Of a DNA stretch of 64,000 nucleotides, positions 9,217 to 18,388 are shown piece by piece (the stretch's first letter is position 1; the number at the start of each line of letters is the position of its first letter). A model generated the notes under the pieces. That model was not told the DNA's origin. It searched no databases and saw only the letters and a program-made list of their open reading frames with translations. The stretch lies in the NCBI RefSeq assembly GCF_009827615.1, contig NZ_WTYU01000002.1:1037020-1101019 (forward strand), read 5' to 3'. The DNA comes from Allopontixanthobacter confluentis (GTDB lineage Bacteria; Pseudomonadota; Alphaproteobacteria; Sphingomonadales; Sphingomonadaceae). Made by a program: the position numbers and the translations under genes.

Positions 9217-10226
9217 AACTTTTGCGCAAACTCGCCCTCATCCTAATTGCCTTGCTTGGCCTCACCATCGCGACACCCGCCATGGCCGATGACGGCCCCG
9301 GGAAATGCACCGGCAGCTTCGTCAACCCGATCACCGATATCTGCTGGTCGTGCCTGTTCCCGATCTCGATCGGCGGTCTCGATATCTGGCCGTCTAGCCG
9401 GCCCGATCCCGACAATCCTGACTTGCCGGTATGTCTGTGCGGTATCAGGCCCGGGATCGCGATGGGCTTCTGGGAGCCGGTCCGGCTTGCCGATGTCAGC
9501 ATGAAGCCGTGGTGCTTCGTCAACCTTGGCGGAATGAAACTCGATCCCGGCTTCGATATCGGCTTCCGCTCGATCTCGGGTCCTTCAGCTGTCGGCGGCG
9601 CGAGCCAGTATTATTCGAGCTGGCACGTCCACTGGTACGCCTATCCGCTGATTTACTGGATGGAGATCGTCGCCGATTTCCTGTGCCTCGAAGCAGGTTC
9701 GATCGACATTCTCTACATCTCCGAGATCGATCCGCTGTGGCAGGACAGCGAACTCACCGCGATCATCAACCCCGAGGCGGTGCTATTCGCCAACCCGTTG
9801 GCGCTCGCCGCCTGTGCTGCCGATTGCGCCGCCTCGGCCGCCTCACTGCCAATCGACGAGATGTTCTGGTGCGCGGGCTGCCAGGGCTCGATGTATCCCA
9901 TGAACGGGAATGTCTCGGCTTCGATCGGGCATGTGCAGGCCTCGCGGCTCGTGCTTTCGCGCTTCGCCTATAAGCTTCACCGCGAACTCGTTTCCTGGGG
10001 AACGATGGGCTCCAAGGGGCTGTGCGGCAAATATCTGATGCCGGTCATGCGCAAGCAGCAATACCGCTTCCAGGCCATCAATCCCAATCCGGCTACGAGC
10101 GGACGCTATGCCTGCCCGCCGATCGGCACCTCCACCACGCTTCAGGAACCCGGACAGGTCATCCCCGCCATCGGCGAAGACATGGGATACCTCGTCTGGC
10201 GCAAACGGAATTGCTGCGCACTATGA
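9213..10226 (+). CDS. traU: TraU, F-type pilus assembly and DNA transfer protein
   Basis: The protein (337 aa; F TraU 330) has a signal peptide ending in ATPAMA. Many paired cysteines follow in conserved TraU contexts such as ITDICWSCLFP, VCLCGIRPG and MFWCAGCQGSMYP. These presumably need the operon's DsbC-like protein. TraU is required for DNA transfer more than for pilus formation. The TGA overlaps the trbC start in CTATGA. Confidence 0.93.
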   Translation: MKLLRKLALILIALLGLTIATPAMADDGPGKCTGSFVNPITDICWSCLFPISIGGLDIWPSSRPDPDNPDLPVCLCGIRPGIAMGFWEPVRLADVSMKPWCFVNLGGMKLDPGFDIGFRSISGPSAVGGASQYYSSWHVHWYAYPLIYWMEIVADFLCLEAGSIDILYISEIDPLWQDSELTAIINPEAVLFANPLALAACAADCAASAASLPIDEMFWCAGCQGSMYPMNGNVSASIGHVQASRLVLSRFAYKLHRELVSWGTMGSKGLCGKYLMPVMRKQQYRFQAINPNPATSGRYACPPIGTSTTLQEPGQVIPAIGEDMGYLVWRKRNCCAL

Positions 10227-10972
10227 ACAAACATCTTATCCTTTTACCGCTTGGCCTCACGCTCTCGCTGGGCGGCCTGGCGCTGGCCCAGAGCGTTCCT
10301 GACGGCATCGACCTCGACAAGATCCGCGAGCGCGCCGCTGAACATACCGAAGAGGCCCAAGCGCTCGCGACGAATGTCCGCGAGCGTGCCGAAGCCCTCA
10401 CCGAGGATGCGCAAGGTGTGCAAGTCCAGGCGCAGGCCAACCGCGCTGCCTATGCTGACAGCGTAGAGGTTACCCCAAGCGACGCCATACTGGATTTCGA
10501 CACGATGATCGCGAACCAGGCCGCAGCCGAAAAGGCAGTGCTAGGCCAATCCCCTCGCTTTATCGCTTTTGCCAGCCTGTCGATGCCGCCAGCCGCGTTA
10601 AAGGCTCTCGTCCATGACATGACACGGGCCGGCGGGGTCACCGTGCTGCGCGGCTTTCCGCAGGGAAACAGCGAGGCATTCAAGAAGCGCCTCGCCGCCA
10701 TCTGGAGCGACCGCAACGAAGCCGGATCGCTCGGCATCGACCCGAGACTATTTCGCGCTTTCCAGATCAAAGCCGCGCCGAGCTTCGTCATGCTCAGCAC
10801 CGATTTTGCGCCATGCGACGGGTTCGATTGCACCAGCAACGTCCCGCCGCATGACCGGATCGCGGGCAATATCAGCGTGGAAGAGGTGCTCGAGACATTC
10901 GCCTCGGGCCGCGGGCCAGGAGCGGAGCTCGCCCGCCTTCACAAGCGGCGCCTGCAAGGAGACCAGCCATGA
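10223..10972 (+). CDS. trbC: TrbC, F-type pilus assembly protein
   Basis: The start is placed at 10223 because it overlaps the traU stop and begins a clear signal peptide (ending in GLALA); an in-frame ATG at 10022 lies deep inside traU. The 249-aa product has an Ala/Glu-rich coiled region (residues 35-80), then a thioredoxin-like type-F TrbC domain with FIAFASLSMP and IKAAPSFVML. TrbC pairs with TraW in the periplasm during pilus assembly. Confidence 0.88.
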   Translation: MNKHLILLPLGLTLSLGGLALAQSVPDGIDLDKIRERAAEHTEEAQALATNVRERAEALTEDAQGVQVQAQANRAAYADSVEVTPSDAILDFDTMIANQAAAEKAVLGQSPRFIAFASLSMPPAALKALVHDMTRAGGVTVLRGFPQGNSEAFKKRLAAIWSDRNEAGSLGIDPRLFRAFQIKAAPSFVMLSTDFAPCDGFDCTSNVPPHDRIAGNISVEEVLETFASGRGPGAELARLHKRRLQGDQP

Positions 10973-12693
10973 TGATCCGCGCTTTTCTTAGAGCAGCAAC
11001 ACTCGCGGCGTGCCTTCTCGCCGTGCCAGTTGCAGCACAGCAGCAAGACGCAAGGACCGATGGCAAGACATTTGGAGAGAGCCTGCGCGGTGATGCGCAG
11101 CAAGCCGCGCAAACGCAGCGAAGCGCGGCAGACATTCCCAATTACGACCGCAACGCAGTGCGGGACCTCGAACGGCTTGCCGACAATCCCGATCAGATCG
11201 AAGGGGCTGCCGCGACCGCATCGCGCAATCATCAAGGCCATCGCTTGGTGCGCGACAGCCTTGCCAATCGCGCACGCTTTGAAAGCGATGACATTGAAGC
11301 GGTTATCGCTCGCAGCCTGGCAATCAATGAAGCACCTCTTGATTACACCAGCGGTATGTCGATTTCAGGCAGCCAGGGCGAATGTGTGCCTCTGCCGCCT
11401 GGTTCGGGGTCCGCTGGCACATACACCGCAACATGCAATACAGGCACAAGGATCGAGCAATCCCAAGGGCAATGTTTTGTACAGCTCGTCGCCAGCGTGA
11501 CCCAGCGCCAGCAATGGCATTATCTCTGCAATGAGACTGGCTTTGCTCCGAACGTGCCGCTCTGCAGCAGCTTTGATCAGGGCCAATGCCGGATCACCGG
11601 ATACCGCCCTGGCCCCTGCCTCCAATGGCGGGTCAATGGCACCAACCGTTTCTGCTCGGAGCCCGGCGACCCGATCGCAGAGATTTCCTGTGATGCGGCG
11701 GATCCTAGATACACGCCCTATGAAGTCACGACAGACCGGACTGTCGATACCGCGTCCGACGAAAGTCAGTGTCTTGGCTTGTCGGATAACAGCGACTGCG
11801 CGCTCGACACCGAAATCTGCACCGACAGCTCTCCGCAAACGCGGGTCATCGACGGCGTATCAGTTACGCGGCCCTGCTGGTCATGGCAGCGAAGCTATAG
11901 TTGCACCGCGCGCAGCGCCGCGAGCGATTGCTCGGAGATCGAGGACCAGGGCACTTGCCGGTTCCTGCGCGAGGAATGCCTTACCGACAGCACGCCATGC
12001 GAGACCTGGGAGCGCATTTACGAATGCCCGCTTCCGGCAGGCGATAGCGATGCAACCCAATATGTCTGCGACGGCGATGTCTATTGCATTGACGGTTCCT
12101 GCGAGACGATCGAGCGCAATGCAAATGACGAGTTCAAGGATGCAGTTACGGCGCTCCATGCGATGGACGAAGCGCGCGGGGCATTTGATCCTGACACGCT
12201 GACGCTGTTCCGGGGCACCCGCAACACCTGCTCGTCGAAAGTGTTTGGCGTCCTCAATTGCTGCAAGGGCAAGGGCTTCCCGCTGATCCCCGGGATCAGT
12301 CTGCTGGTTGCGCTTGGCTGCGACCGCGAGGAAGTGCTGCTCCACCAGCGCGATGCGCAAGGCCTGTGCGCCTATGTCGGAACCTACTGCTCGAAGAAGT
12401 TTCTTGGCGTCTGCCTGACCAAGCGCAAAGCCTATTGCTGCTTTGAATCCAAGCTGGCGCGCATTCTGCAGGAGCAGGGTCGGCGCCAGCTGCCCAAGCC
12501 GTGGGACAAGCCTAAGGAAGAGCAATGCGAGGGGTTCACCCTCGACGAGTTCGCACAGCTTGATCTCAGCCAGATGGACTTCAGCGAGGTGTATGCCGAG
12601 TTCACCGAGGCGGCGCGGCTACCCGACGAGCTCGAGACCAGCATTCTCATCCAGCAAAAGATCGAAGACTATTATTCAAGGAGTGGCCAATGA
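10969..12693 (+). CDS. traN: TraN, mating-pair stabilisation outer-membrane protein
   Basis: The 574-aa protein (F TraN 602) carries a signal peptide ending in VPVAA and about 40 cysteines. Conserved TraN blocks include RVIDGVSVTRPCWSW, the CCKGKGFPLIPG region and CSKKFLGVCLTKRKAYCCF near the C-terminus. TraN is the donor outer-membrane adhesin that stabilises mating pairs and helps set recipient specificity. Four-base overlaps join it to trbC and traF. Confidence 0.92.
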   Translation: MMIRAFLRAATLAACLLAVPVAAQQQDARTDGKTFGESLRGDAQQAAQTQRSAADIPNYDRNAVRDLERLADNPDQIEGAAATASRNHQGHRLVRDSLANRARFESDDIEAVIARSLAINEAPLDYTSGMSISGSQGECVPLPPGSGSAGTYTATCNTGTRIEQSQGQCFVQLVASVTQRQQWHYLCNETGFAPNVPLCSSFDQGQCRITGYRPGPCLQWRVNGTNRFCSEPGDPIAEISCDAADPRYTPYEVTTDRTVDTASDESQCLGLSDNSDCALDTEICTDSSPQTRVIDGVSVTRPCWSWQRSYSCTARSAASDCSEIEDQGTCRFLREECLTDSTPCETWERIYECPLPAGDSDATQYVCDGDVYCIDGSCETIERNANDEFKDAVTALHAMDEARGAFDPDTLTLFRGTRNTCSSKVFGVLNCCKGKGFPLIPGISLLVALGCDREEVLLHQRDAQGLCAYVGTYCSKKFLGVCLTKRKAYCCFESKLARILQEQGRRQLPKPWDKPKEEQCEGFTLDEFAQLDLSQMDFSEVYAEFTEAARLPDELETSILIQQKIEDYYSRSGQ

Positions 12694-13505
12694 CGCGCCG
12701 CCAATTGATAGCCGTCCTGACACTATGGCTCGCTGCGCTGGCTCCCAGCCCGGTAGTCGCACAGCAAACCCAGACGGAAGATACGGGCGCTTCGACTGAC
12801 AGCCTTTACTGCGAGCAGCGCCGGCTCGGTTACTGGTTCTACTGCGTCAAGCCGGCGCCGAAAGCCGAGCCGCAAGCGGCTAAGCCTACAGAAGAGGTTG
12901 CGGCAACGCAGCAGCTCGATGCGATCACCGGGGAATTGCGCGAGCTGAAGGCCCGCGCGATCCTCTATCCGACACCGGAAAACGTTACCGCGTACATCCG
13001 TTTCCAGCGGGCACAGCTCGACCGGGCATCCCTGTTCTCCGATGTCTGGCAGCGCGCGATCTGGCAGGATCCCGAACTCGATTACACGTTGGAACGCCCG
13101 GTCGGCGCGCTTGCCAAGAAGCTATGGCAGGATGCACGCGCTGCTGACCGCGACGCGGTTATGGCACGGCTCTCCGAACGCTACGGCCTGTTCTATTTCT
13201 TCGCCCAGACCTGCGGCGCCTGCGAGGTCATGAGCCCGATCGTCAGATCCGTGGCGGACCGCTGGCGCATTACGGTCCGGGCGATCTCAACTGATGGCGG
13301 ACCCTCGCGGCATTTCCCCAATTACAAGGTCGAGAGCGGCCAGCGCCCCCGCATGGGTCTCGAGCCGGGCATCACCCCGGCGCTGGTCCTGTGGGACAGC
13401 CTTGCCAAGCGCCCGATCCCGATCGGGTACGGCGTGCTCTCGGCAGACGAACTCCAGGACCGCATCTATCTCCTCACCGCCAAGGAAGCCGGACATGATT
13501 ACTAG
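12690..13505 (+). CDS. traF: TraF, thioredoxin-like F-type pilus assembly protein
   Basis: The gene encodes 271 aa (F TraF 247) with a signal peptide ending in PVVA. The thioredoxin-like domain from about residue 155 contains LFYFFAQTCGACEVM. The CGAC pair is retained, unlike in some F-type TraF proteins that lost the cysteines, so it may be redox active. The protein works with TraH, TraW and TrbC in the periplasm. It ends 11 nt inside traH. Confidence 0.9.
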   Translation: MTRRQLIAVLTLWLAALAPSPVVAQQTQTEDTGASTDSLYCEQRRLGYWFYCVKPAPKAEPQAAKPTEEVAATQQLDAITGELRELKARAILYPTPENVTAYIRFQRAQLDRASLFSDVWQRAIWQDPELDYTLERPVGALAKKLWQDARAADRDAVMARLSERYGLFYFFAQTCGACEVMSPIVRSVADRWRITVRAISTDGGPSRHFPNYKVESGQRPRMGLEPGITPALVLWDSLAKRPIPIGYGVLSADELQDRIYLLTAKEAGHDY

Positions 13506-14955
13506 AATTCGCAACACGGCGTTGGCGCTTGCTGCAGCCAGCATGGTGGCAAGTCCGGTCGCTGGCCCATTATCCAGCCCAGCCTCAGCCAATGTCGGTG
13601 ACAGCATGGACCGCTTCATGGACGACATGGGCGCGGCGGCCAATGTCAACGGCCCGTCCGCCTTCGAAGGCCAGTCGGCGGGCTATTACAGCCTCGGCAA
13701 TGTCTGGACGCGCTTTCCGCAGAAGACGACCAACATCGCCAATCTCCAACTCCCCAGAGCACGGGCAGGCTGCGGCGGGATCGACATCTTCGCCGGGTCC
13801 TTTTCGTTCATCAATGCAAGCGAGATGGTCGCGCTCCTGAAAGCGGTCGCCAACAATGCGGTCGGGTTCGCCTTCAGCCTGGCGATCGATACCGTTTGTC
13901 CCGAGTGCAACAAAATCATGCAGGAGTTCAGCCAGAAAGCGCAGCTGATGAACAATCTCTCGATTAACTCCTGCGAGATGGCGCAGGGGCTGGTCGGCGG
14001 CGTCTGGCCCAAGGGCGATCTGGCCGACAAGGCGATCTGCGAAGCCATCGGCAATTCCGAAGGTATCTTCACCGACTACGCCGCTGCCAAGCACGGTTGC
14101 GGCACGCGCGGACAGCGCGCCTCAACCAATGACAACGCGGGAGCCGACTACGCCGACGTCAATCCGGGGATCGCCCGCAATTACACCTGGCATGTGCTGA
14201 AGCAGAGCGCCTTCTTCAATCCCGGCGGCAGTTTCGACCGTGACCTTGCCGAATACGCGATGACGCTCATCGGCACGGTGATCTATGTGCCGCCGCGCGA
14301 TGACGAGGCGGGCAAGTTTGTGCCCTTTGCTGGTGATGCCTCCTCGACGCTGGTGACTGCATTGCTTGACGGGACGCAGGGCCAGTCAGTGCGGGTATTC
14401 AAATGCGATGAGCCCGATCAATGCCTCAACCCCACCTTCCAGCAGATGAACCTCTCGAGCGCGCAGGCCATACGTCCGCGCGTTGCCCGCATGATTGGCA
14501 GCATGGTCGAAGCCATCCGAAGCGACACCGCGATCGGTGAGGAGGAGAAGGAGCTTCTCCAGGTCGCCTCGGTGCCGCTCTACAAGACGCTGACTGTTCA
14601 GGCGGCCTACGGGCGGGGCATGCCGACTGATGATCGCGACACGCTGGCCGAGATTGCCAGTATCGATCTCCTCTATGCCATTCTTGAACGCATCACCGGC
14701 GAGGCCGGACGCTCGATGGCGAGCTTCATCGCAGCCGATGAAGCCAAACTTGCAATCTGGCGCGCGCAGGTCGCCGAAGTCCGGACCAGTCTTGCCCAGC
14801 GCCAGGCGACCGGACAGGCGCGGGTCTCGGCGATCATGCAGATCATCGAGAAGACGGCGATGATCGAGAACATGCTTGCAGCTTCGATGTCGCCGTCAAT
14901 GGCAGCGGCCCTCGACTGGTCACGCGGGATGCAGTCCCGCTCAATCATTCCATAA
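13495..14955 (+). CDS. traH: TraH, F-type pilus assembly protein
   Basis: The start at 13495 is preceded by AAGGAAG at good spacing and gives a signal peptide ending in SPASA. The longer open frame from 13294 lies within traF. The 486-aa protein (F TraH 458) has the family's opening MDRFMDDMGAAANV, GCGGIDIFAGSFSFI and paired cysteines (CPECN, NSCEMAQGL). A coiled C-terminus follows. TraH is a periplasmic component of pilus extension. Confidence 0.92.
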   Translation: MITRIRNTALALAAASMVASPVAGPLSSPASANVGDSMDRFMDDMGAAANVNGPSAFEGQSAGYYSLGNVWTRFPQKTTNIANLQLPRARAGCGGIDIFAGSFSFINASEMVALLKAVANNAVGFAFSLAIDTVCPECNKIMQEFSQKAQLMNNLSINSCEMAQGLVGGVWPKGDLADKAICEAIGNSEGIFTDYAAAKHGCGTRGQRASTNDNAGADYADVNPGIARNYTWHVLKQSAFFNPGGSFDRDLAEYAMTLIGTVIYVPPRDDEAGKFVPFAGDASSTLVTALLDGTQGQSVRVFKCDEPDQCLNPTFQQMNLSSAQAIRPRVARMIGSMVEAIRSDTAIGEEEKELLQVASVPLYKTLTVQAAYGRGMPTDDRDTLAEIASIDLLYAILERITGEAGRSMASFIAADEAKLAIWRAQVAEVRTSLAQRQATGQARVSAIMQIIEKTAMIENMLAASMSPSMAAALDWSRGMQSRSIIP

Positions 14956-14967
14956 GGAGGAGCGAGG

Positions 14968-17670
14968 ATGGTTGAGATCTTCACGGTCGGCGGCGGCGAG
15001 TACATCGTCAATGTCCTCAATGCGGTTGCCGCATGGACCGGGGCCGGCGGCTATAAGAGCCTCATCCAGGTTGCGCTGGTGATGGGCATGGCACTTGGCG
15101 TGATCGTGGTGGCGTTCAACCAGGACTGGCGCGCGTGGTTCAACTGGTTCCTCGGCGCGACGCTGATCTATATGTGCCTGATGGTGCCGAGGATGGACGT
15201 CCAGGTGACCGACCGCGTCAATCCCAGCCTTGCACCGGCAACGGTCGAGAATGTGCCGCTCGGGCTTGCCCTAATGGCGAGCTTCACCAGCCAGGCGGGT
15301 GACTACCTGACCCGTTCTGCCGAACTCGTCTTTGGCTTGCCCGACGACCTCAACTACTCGAAGAACGGTATGATCTACGGCGCACGCCTGCTCGAGGCGA
15401 CGAAATCGCTGCGCATCGCCGATCCCGAATTCGCCACCAATTTCGACGAGCATGTCCGGCAATGCGTGTTCTATGATCTGCTGCTGGGTCGCTATTCGAT
15501 GAAAGAGCTTTCCGAGAGCGACGACATCTGGGCAAGCATCGCCCCGGGCAGCGCGGCAAGAGCGCAGAAATTCCTGACCAGGCAAGCCGACGACAGCGTC
15601 ACGGCTTCGATCATCACCTGCCGCGAAGCCTACACCGCGCTTTCGGGTCAATGGACGAACATGATTGACGAAATGACGCTGGTTGCAGGACGCCAGCTCT
15701 ATCCGCGCCAGACCGAAACGCTCGCCAGGGCAAAGCTGTTGGCCGACCTGCCAGTTGCCTATCAATATCTGACGGGTATCTCGCGCAGCGCGAGCGACAT
15801 CTTTCGCCAGGTGCTGACCATCAATGCCATGAACCAGGCGATGCACGGGTTTGCCGGCGCGAGCGGCACGAGCAGTGTCGATGTCTTCGCGCAGACACGC
15901 GCCGACATCCAGACCGAGCGCACCTATTCCTCGATTGCGCACAACGCGATGAAATGGGTGCCCATCCTAAATGTGGTACTGACCGTGGTGTTCTACGCGC
16001 TGTTCCCGGTTCTCTTTCCGCTGTTCCTGATGCCCAAGACCGGTCCGATTGCGCTCAGGGGCTACGCGACCGGCTTCTTCTACCTTGCTGCGTGGGGTCC
16101 GCTGTTCGTGATCCTGCACATGATCCTGATGTTCAAGGGCGCAGGCGATGTCGCGGCTGCCGGCGGCAGTTCGGGCCTCAGTCTTGCGACCTTTGCCGGT
16201 ATGAGCGACGTCAACAGCGATATCGGCATCCTCGCCGGCTATCTCGTCGCCTCGATCCCTTTCCTCGCAGGCGGAGTGGCACGCGGCGCAATGGCGATCT
16301 CGGGACAGGCGACCAGCTACCTCAATCCAAGCCAGAACGCGGCCGAGGAGGCTGCACGCGAAGCCAGCACCGGTAATGTCTCGCTCGGCAATTCGAGCAT
16401 CGACAATTCGACGGTGTTCTCGCGGCAGTTCGCCCAAGGCAATCTTGCACCCAATATCACCTACGGCGCAGCCCAGACGCGCGGCTTCAGTGACAGTGGT
16501 ACCCAGACCACCAGCTTTCCCGATGGCGAGTTCGCCGCGGTCCCGAACTCCAGTTACCCGTTCACCCCGACGCTCGGGCAGGATTTCACAGGGCGTCTCG
16601 GAACGATGGCGAGCCAGAGCCGCACGCAAAGCGAGACCTTTGCCAATCTCGCCCAGCAATCGACGAGCTCGGCGGTCACCCGGTTCAGCGAGATCCGCAA
16701 CGCCTACAGCCAGGGCCGCAGCTCCGAGACTGTCAGCGGGGTCGGGACGAACGACAGCGTTGGAACGGCCTTCAGCGAAGTCGACAACGCATCGAGAGCG
16801 CTCCAGCAACAGTTTGGCTTGTCGCGGCGGGCTTCCGACGACATCACCGTGTCATGGTTCTTGAATGGAGAAGCATCTGCTGGTGTAGGAGGCGATTTGG
16901 GGCCAGTAACTCTCGGAGGTAAAGCAAGAGGCGGTCGCAACCAGTCGTGGACCGACAGCGATATCGGGATCGCCTCGGAAGATCGTAGCAGGATTACGGG
17001 ATCGCTGCGCCAGCTTTCCGACAGTCGCAACTGGTCGAACACTCGCGAGGGCTTCCTGCGTGAGACGAGCACGAGCTCGGTATCACAGGTCTCGACCAGC
17101 TCGTCTGGGCTCACCCGATCGCTGACCGAGGCAGAAAGCTACACGCGCGAGGCTCGCCGCGCTGAAGAGATGGCCAGCCGCCTCGAGACCCAGGCGGGCT
17201 GGTATGAGGCTAACAGCGCTGCGGGAACGCTCAACCTGAGCCAGGCCTATCGCGACTGGGGCATGGCCGAGATCGAAGCCAACCGCGACTATTATGGACC
17301 AGTGCGTTTTGATGACATCGAGTTCCAGATGAGCTCACGCGGCCAGCAGCTGCAGTCACGGTTTGTCGAAAGCTACGCTGATCAGTTGCAGGAGGACATC
17401 GAAGGCGATCTCTCGCTGCCGGCATTCTCGCCTGTTCACCGCCCTGATATCGGAAGTGCGGGGCAAGTGCGCGCAAGAGGAGCCGTGGGGTCTGCGGGTG
17501 GACCCGCCATGCCCGACGCGCCCGATCGGTCAGGGATCGCGGATGAAGTCGAGCGGGCCCGCCAACGGGGTCAAGCACGGATTGGAACCGTGGGAGGCTA
17601 TCTCGACCGCCAAACGCAAGGCGCGACGGGCGCAAGCGAGGAAGCGGCTGATGATGTGAAGGAGTGGTAG
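14968..17670 (+). CDS. traG: TraG, pilus assembly and mating-pair stabilisation membrane protein
   Basis: The 900-aa product (F TraG 938) follows a strong AAGGAGG site 12 nt after traH. Membrane helices lie in the first 75 residues and again at about 330-460 (including VPILNVVLTVVFYALFPVLF). A long hydrophilic, Ser/Gln/Asn-rich periplasmic tail starts after about residue 480. In F the N-terminal part is needed for pili and the tail for mating-pair stabilisation. It is the last gene of the secretion operon. Confidence 0.92.
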   Translation: MVEIFTVGGGEYIVNVLNAVAAWTGAGGYKSLIQVALVMGMALGVIVVAFNQDWRAWFNWFLGATLIYMCLMVPRMDVQVTDRVNPSLAPATVENVPLGLALMASFTSQAGDYLTRSAELVFGLPDDLNYSKNGMIYGARLLEATKSLRIADPEFATNFDEHVRQCVFYDLLLGRYSMKELSESDDIWASIAPGSAARAQKFLTRQADDSVTASIITCREAYTALSGQWTNMIDEMTLVAGRQLYPRQTETLARAKLLADLPVAYQYLTGISRSASDIFRQVLTINAMNQAMHGFAGASGTSSVDVFAQTRADIQTERTYSSIAHNAMKWVPILNVVLTVVFYALFPVLFPLFLMPKTGPIALRGYATGFFYLAAWGPLFVILHMILMFKGAGDVAAAGGSSGLSLATFAGMSDVNSDIGILAGYLVASIPFLAGGVARGAMAISGQATSYLNPSQNAAEEAAREASTGNVSLGNSSIDNSTVFSRQFAQGNLAPNITYGAAQTRGFSDSGTQTTSFPDGEFAAVPNSSYPFTPTLGQDFTGRLGTMASQSRTQSETFANLAQQSTSSAVTRFSEIRNAYSQGRSSETVSGVGTNDSVGTAFSEVDNASRALQQQFGLSRRASDDITVSWFLNGEASAGVGGDLGPVTLGGKARGGRNQSWTDSDIGIASEDRSRITGSLRQLSDSRNWSNTREGFLRETSTSSVSQVSTSSSGLTRSLTEAESYTREARRAEEMASRLETQAGWYEANSAAGTLNLSQAYRDWGMAEIEANRDYYGPVRFDDIEFQMSSRGQQLQSRFVESYADQLQEDIEGDLSLPAFSPVHRPDIGSAGQVRARGAVGSAGGPAMPDAPDRSGIADEVERARQRGQARIGTVGGYLDRQTQGATGASEEAADDVKEW

Positions 17671-17674
17671 CTCG

Positions 17675-17875
17675 TCAAAGCACGAGATCGTAGACGATGA
17701 CAAAGATCACAAATGCCGCAAGTAATGCTAGTGCCGTGATGATCTTCGCACGTCCCCATGGATCAGCCCAAGCCTTCTTCCACGAATAGGCCGTGAGACG
17801 GTTTTCGGAGATGGCACGATCTATCTCTCGAAGGCCCTCCCAGTCTTTTTCCTTCTGATCTTTGTGGTCATTCAT
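17675..17875 (-). CDS. Small single-pass membrane protein of unknown function
   Basis: The ATG at 17875 sits 8 nt after an AAGGAG site, giving 66 aa; a GTG at 17884 would overlap that site. The protein is highly charged over residues 1-45 and ends with one membrane helix of about 20 residues. It ends 4 nt from the traG stop, convergent with the tra operon and divergent from hipB. I cannot assign a function. Confidence 0.55.
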   Translation of the reverse strand: MNDHKDQKEKDWEGLREIDRAISENRLTAYSWKKAWADPWGRAKIITALALLAAFVIFVIVYDLVL

Positions 17876-17906
17876 ATCTGCCACTCCTTGCCTTATCCAT
17901 AACGTA

Positions 17907-18039
17907 TCGATTATGACGCATTAACTGCCGCAACGCCTATTATGCTTCGATATTGACACATTATACACGGAAACGTAAAGACGCAAAATTGCTACACAAA
18001 CCTCCATATTGGAGATAATGTCTCGATGATGACGCATTA
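17907..18039 (+). promoter_or_regulatory. Three near-identical 17-bp repeats, probable HipB operators
   Basis: Copies of TCGATNATGACGCATTA occur at 17907-17923 (TCGATTATGACGCATTA), 17947-17963 (TCGATATTGACACATTA) and 18023-18039 (TCGATGATGACGCATTA). They are spaced 40 and 76 bp apart. The third covers the hipB start codon. A TTGACA hexamer lies inside the second copy at 17953-17958. Repeats over the promoter and start of a hipBA operon are what an autoregulatory antitoxin would bind. They also lie in the leader of the divergent membrane-protein gene. Confidence 0.6.
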
Positions 18040-18388
18040 TGACTCGCCAGACTTACGTCCGCTCTCAGTGCTGCTGTCCGACCTCGGCCAGCAGATCGAA
18101 GCCTACCGTATATCACGCAATTTCAAACAGGCCGAGCTTGCGGAGATGGCAGGCATCTCCCGTTCAACGCTCACTCGGCTGGAAGCCGGCAATGGCGGGA
18201 CGATCGACAGTCTTGCCAGAATTCTGCGTGCGCTCGATATCGAGGATCGTCTGCTGGATATCGTGCCCGATGCTAAGCTGAGCCCGCTCGACCCACGGTC
18301 AGACACGGGCAAGGCACGGCAACGAGTGCGGAAGTCTTCCGAAAGTGCGCCCAGTGAGGAATGGAGTTGGGGTGACGAGGCCCCATGA
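18026..18388 (+). CDS. hipB: HipB-like XRE-family antitoxin and repressor
   Basis: The 120-aa protein contains a helix-turn-helix of XRE type at about residues 20-75 (QAELAEMAGISRSTLTRLEA). A disordered charged tail follows. It precedes hipA with an ATGA overlap, the usual antitoxin-toxin arrangement. It should bind the 17-bp repeats upstream and neutralise HipA. Either of two adjacent ATGs (18026, 18029) could be used; a GGAG lies at 18011-18014. Confidence 0.8.
   Translation: MMTHYDSPDLRPLSVLLSDLGQQIEAYRISRNFKQAELAEMAGISRSTLTRLEAGNGGTIDSLARILRALDIEDRLLDIVPDAKLSPLDPRSDTGKARQRVRKSSESAPSEEWSWGDEAP

Noticed and set aside
15967-16809. 280-codon minus-strand frame within traG
   Set aside because: Antisense to a conserved membrane region of TraG; composition is not protein-like.
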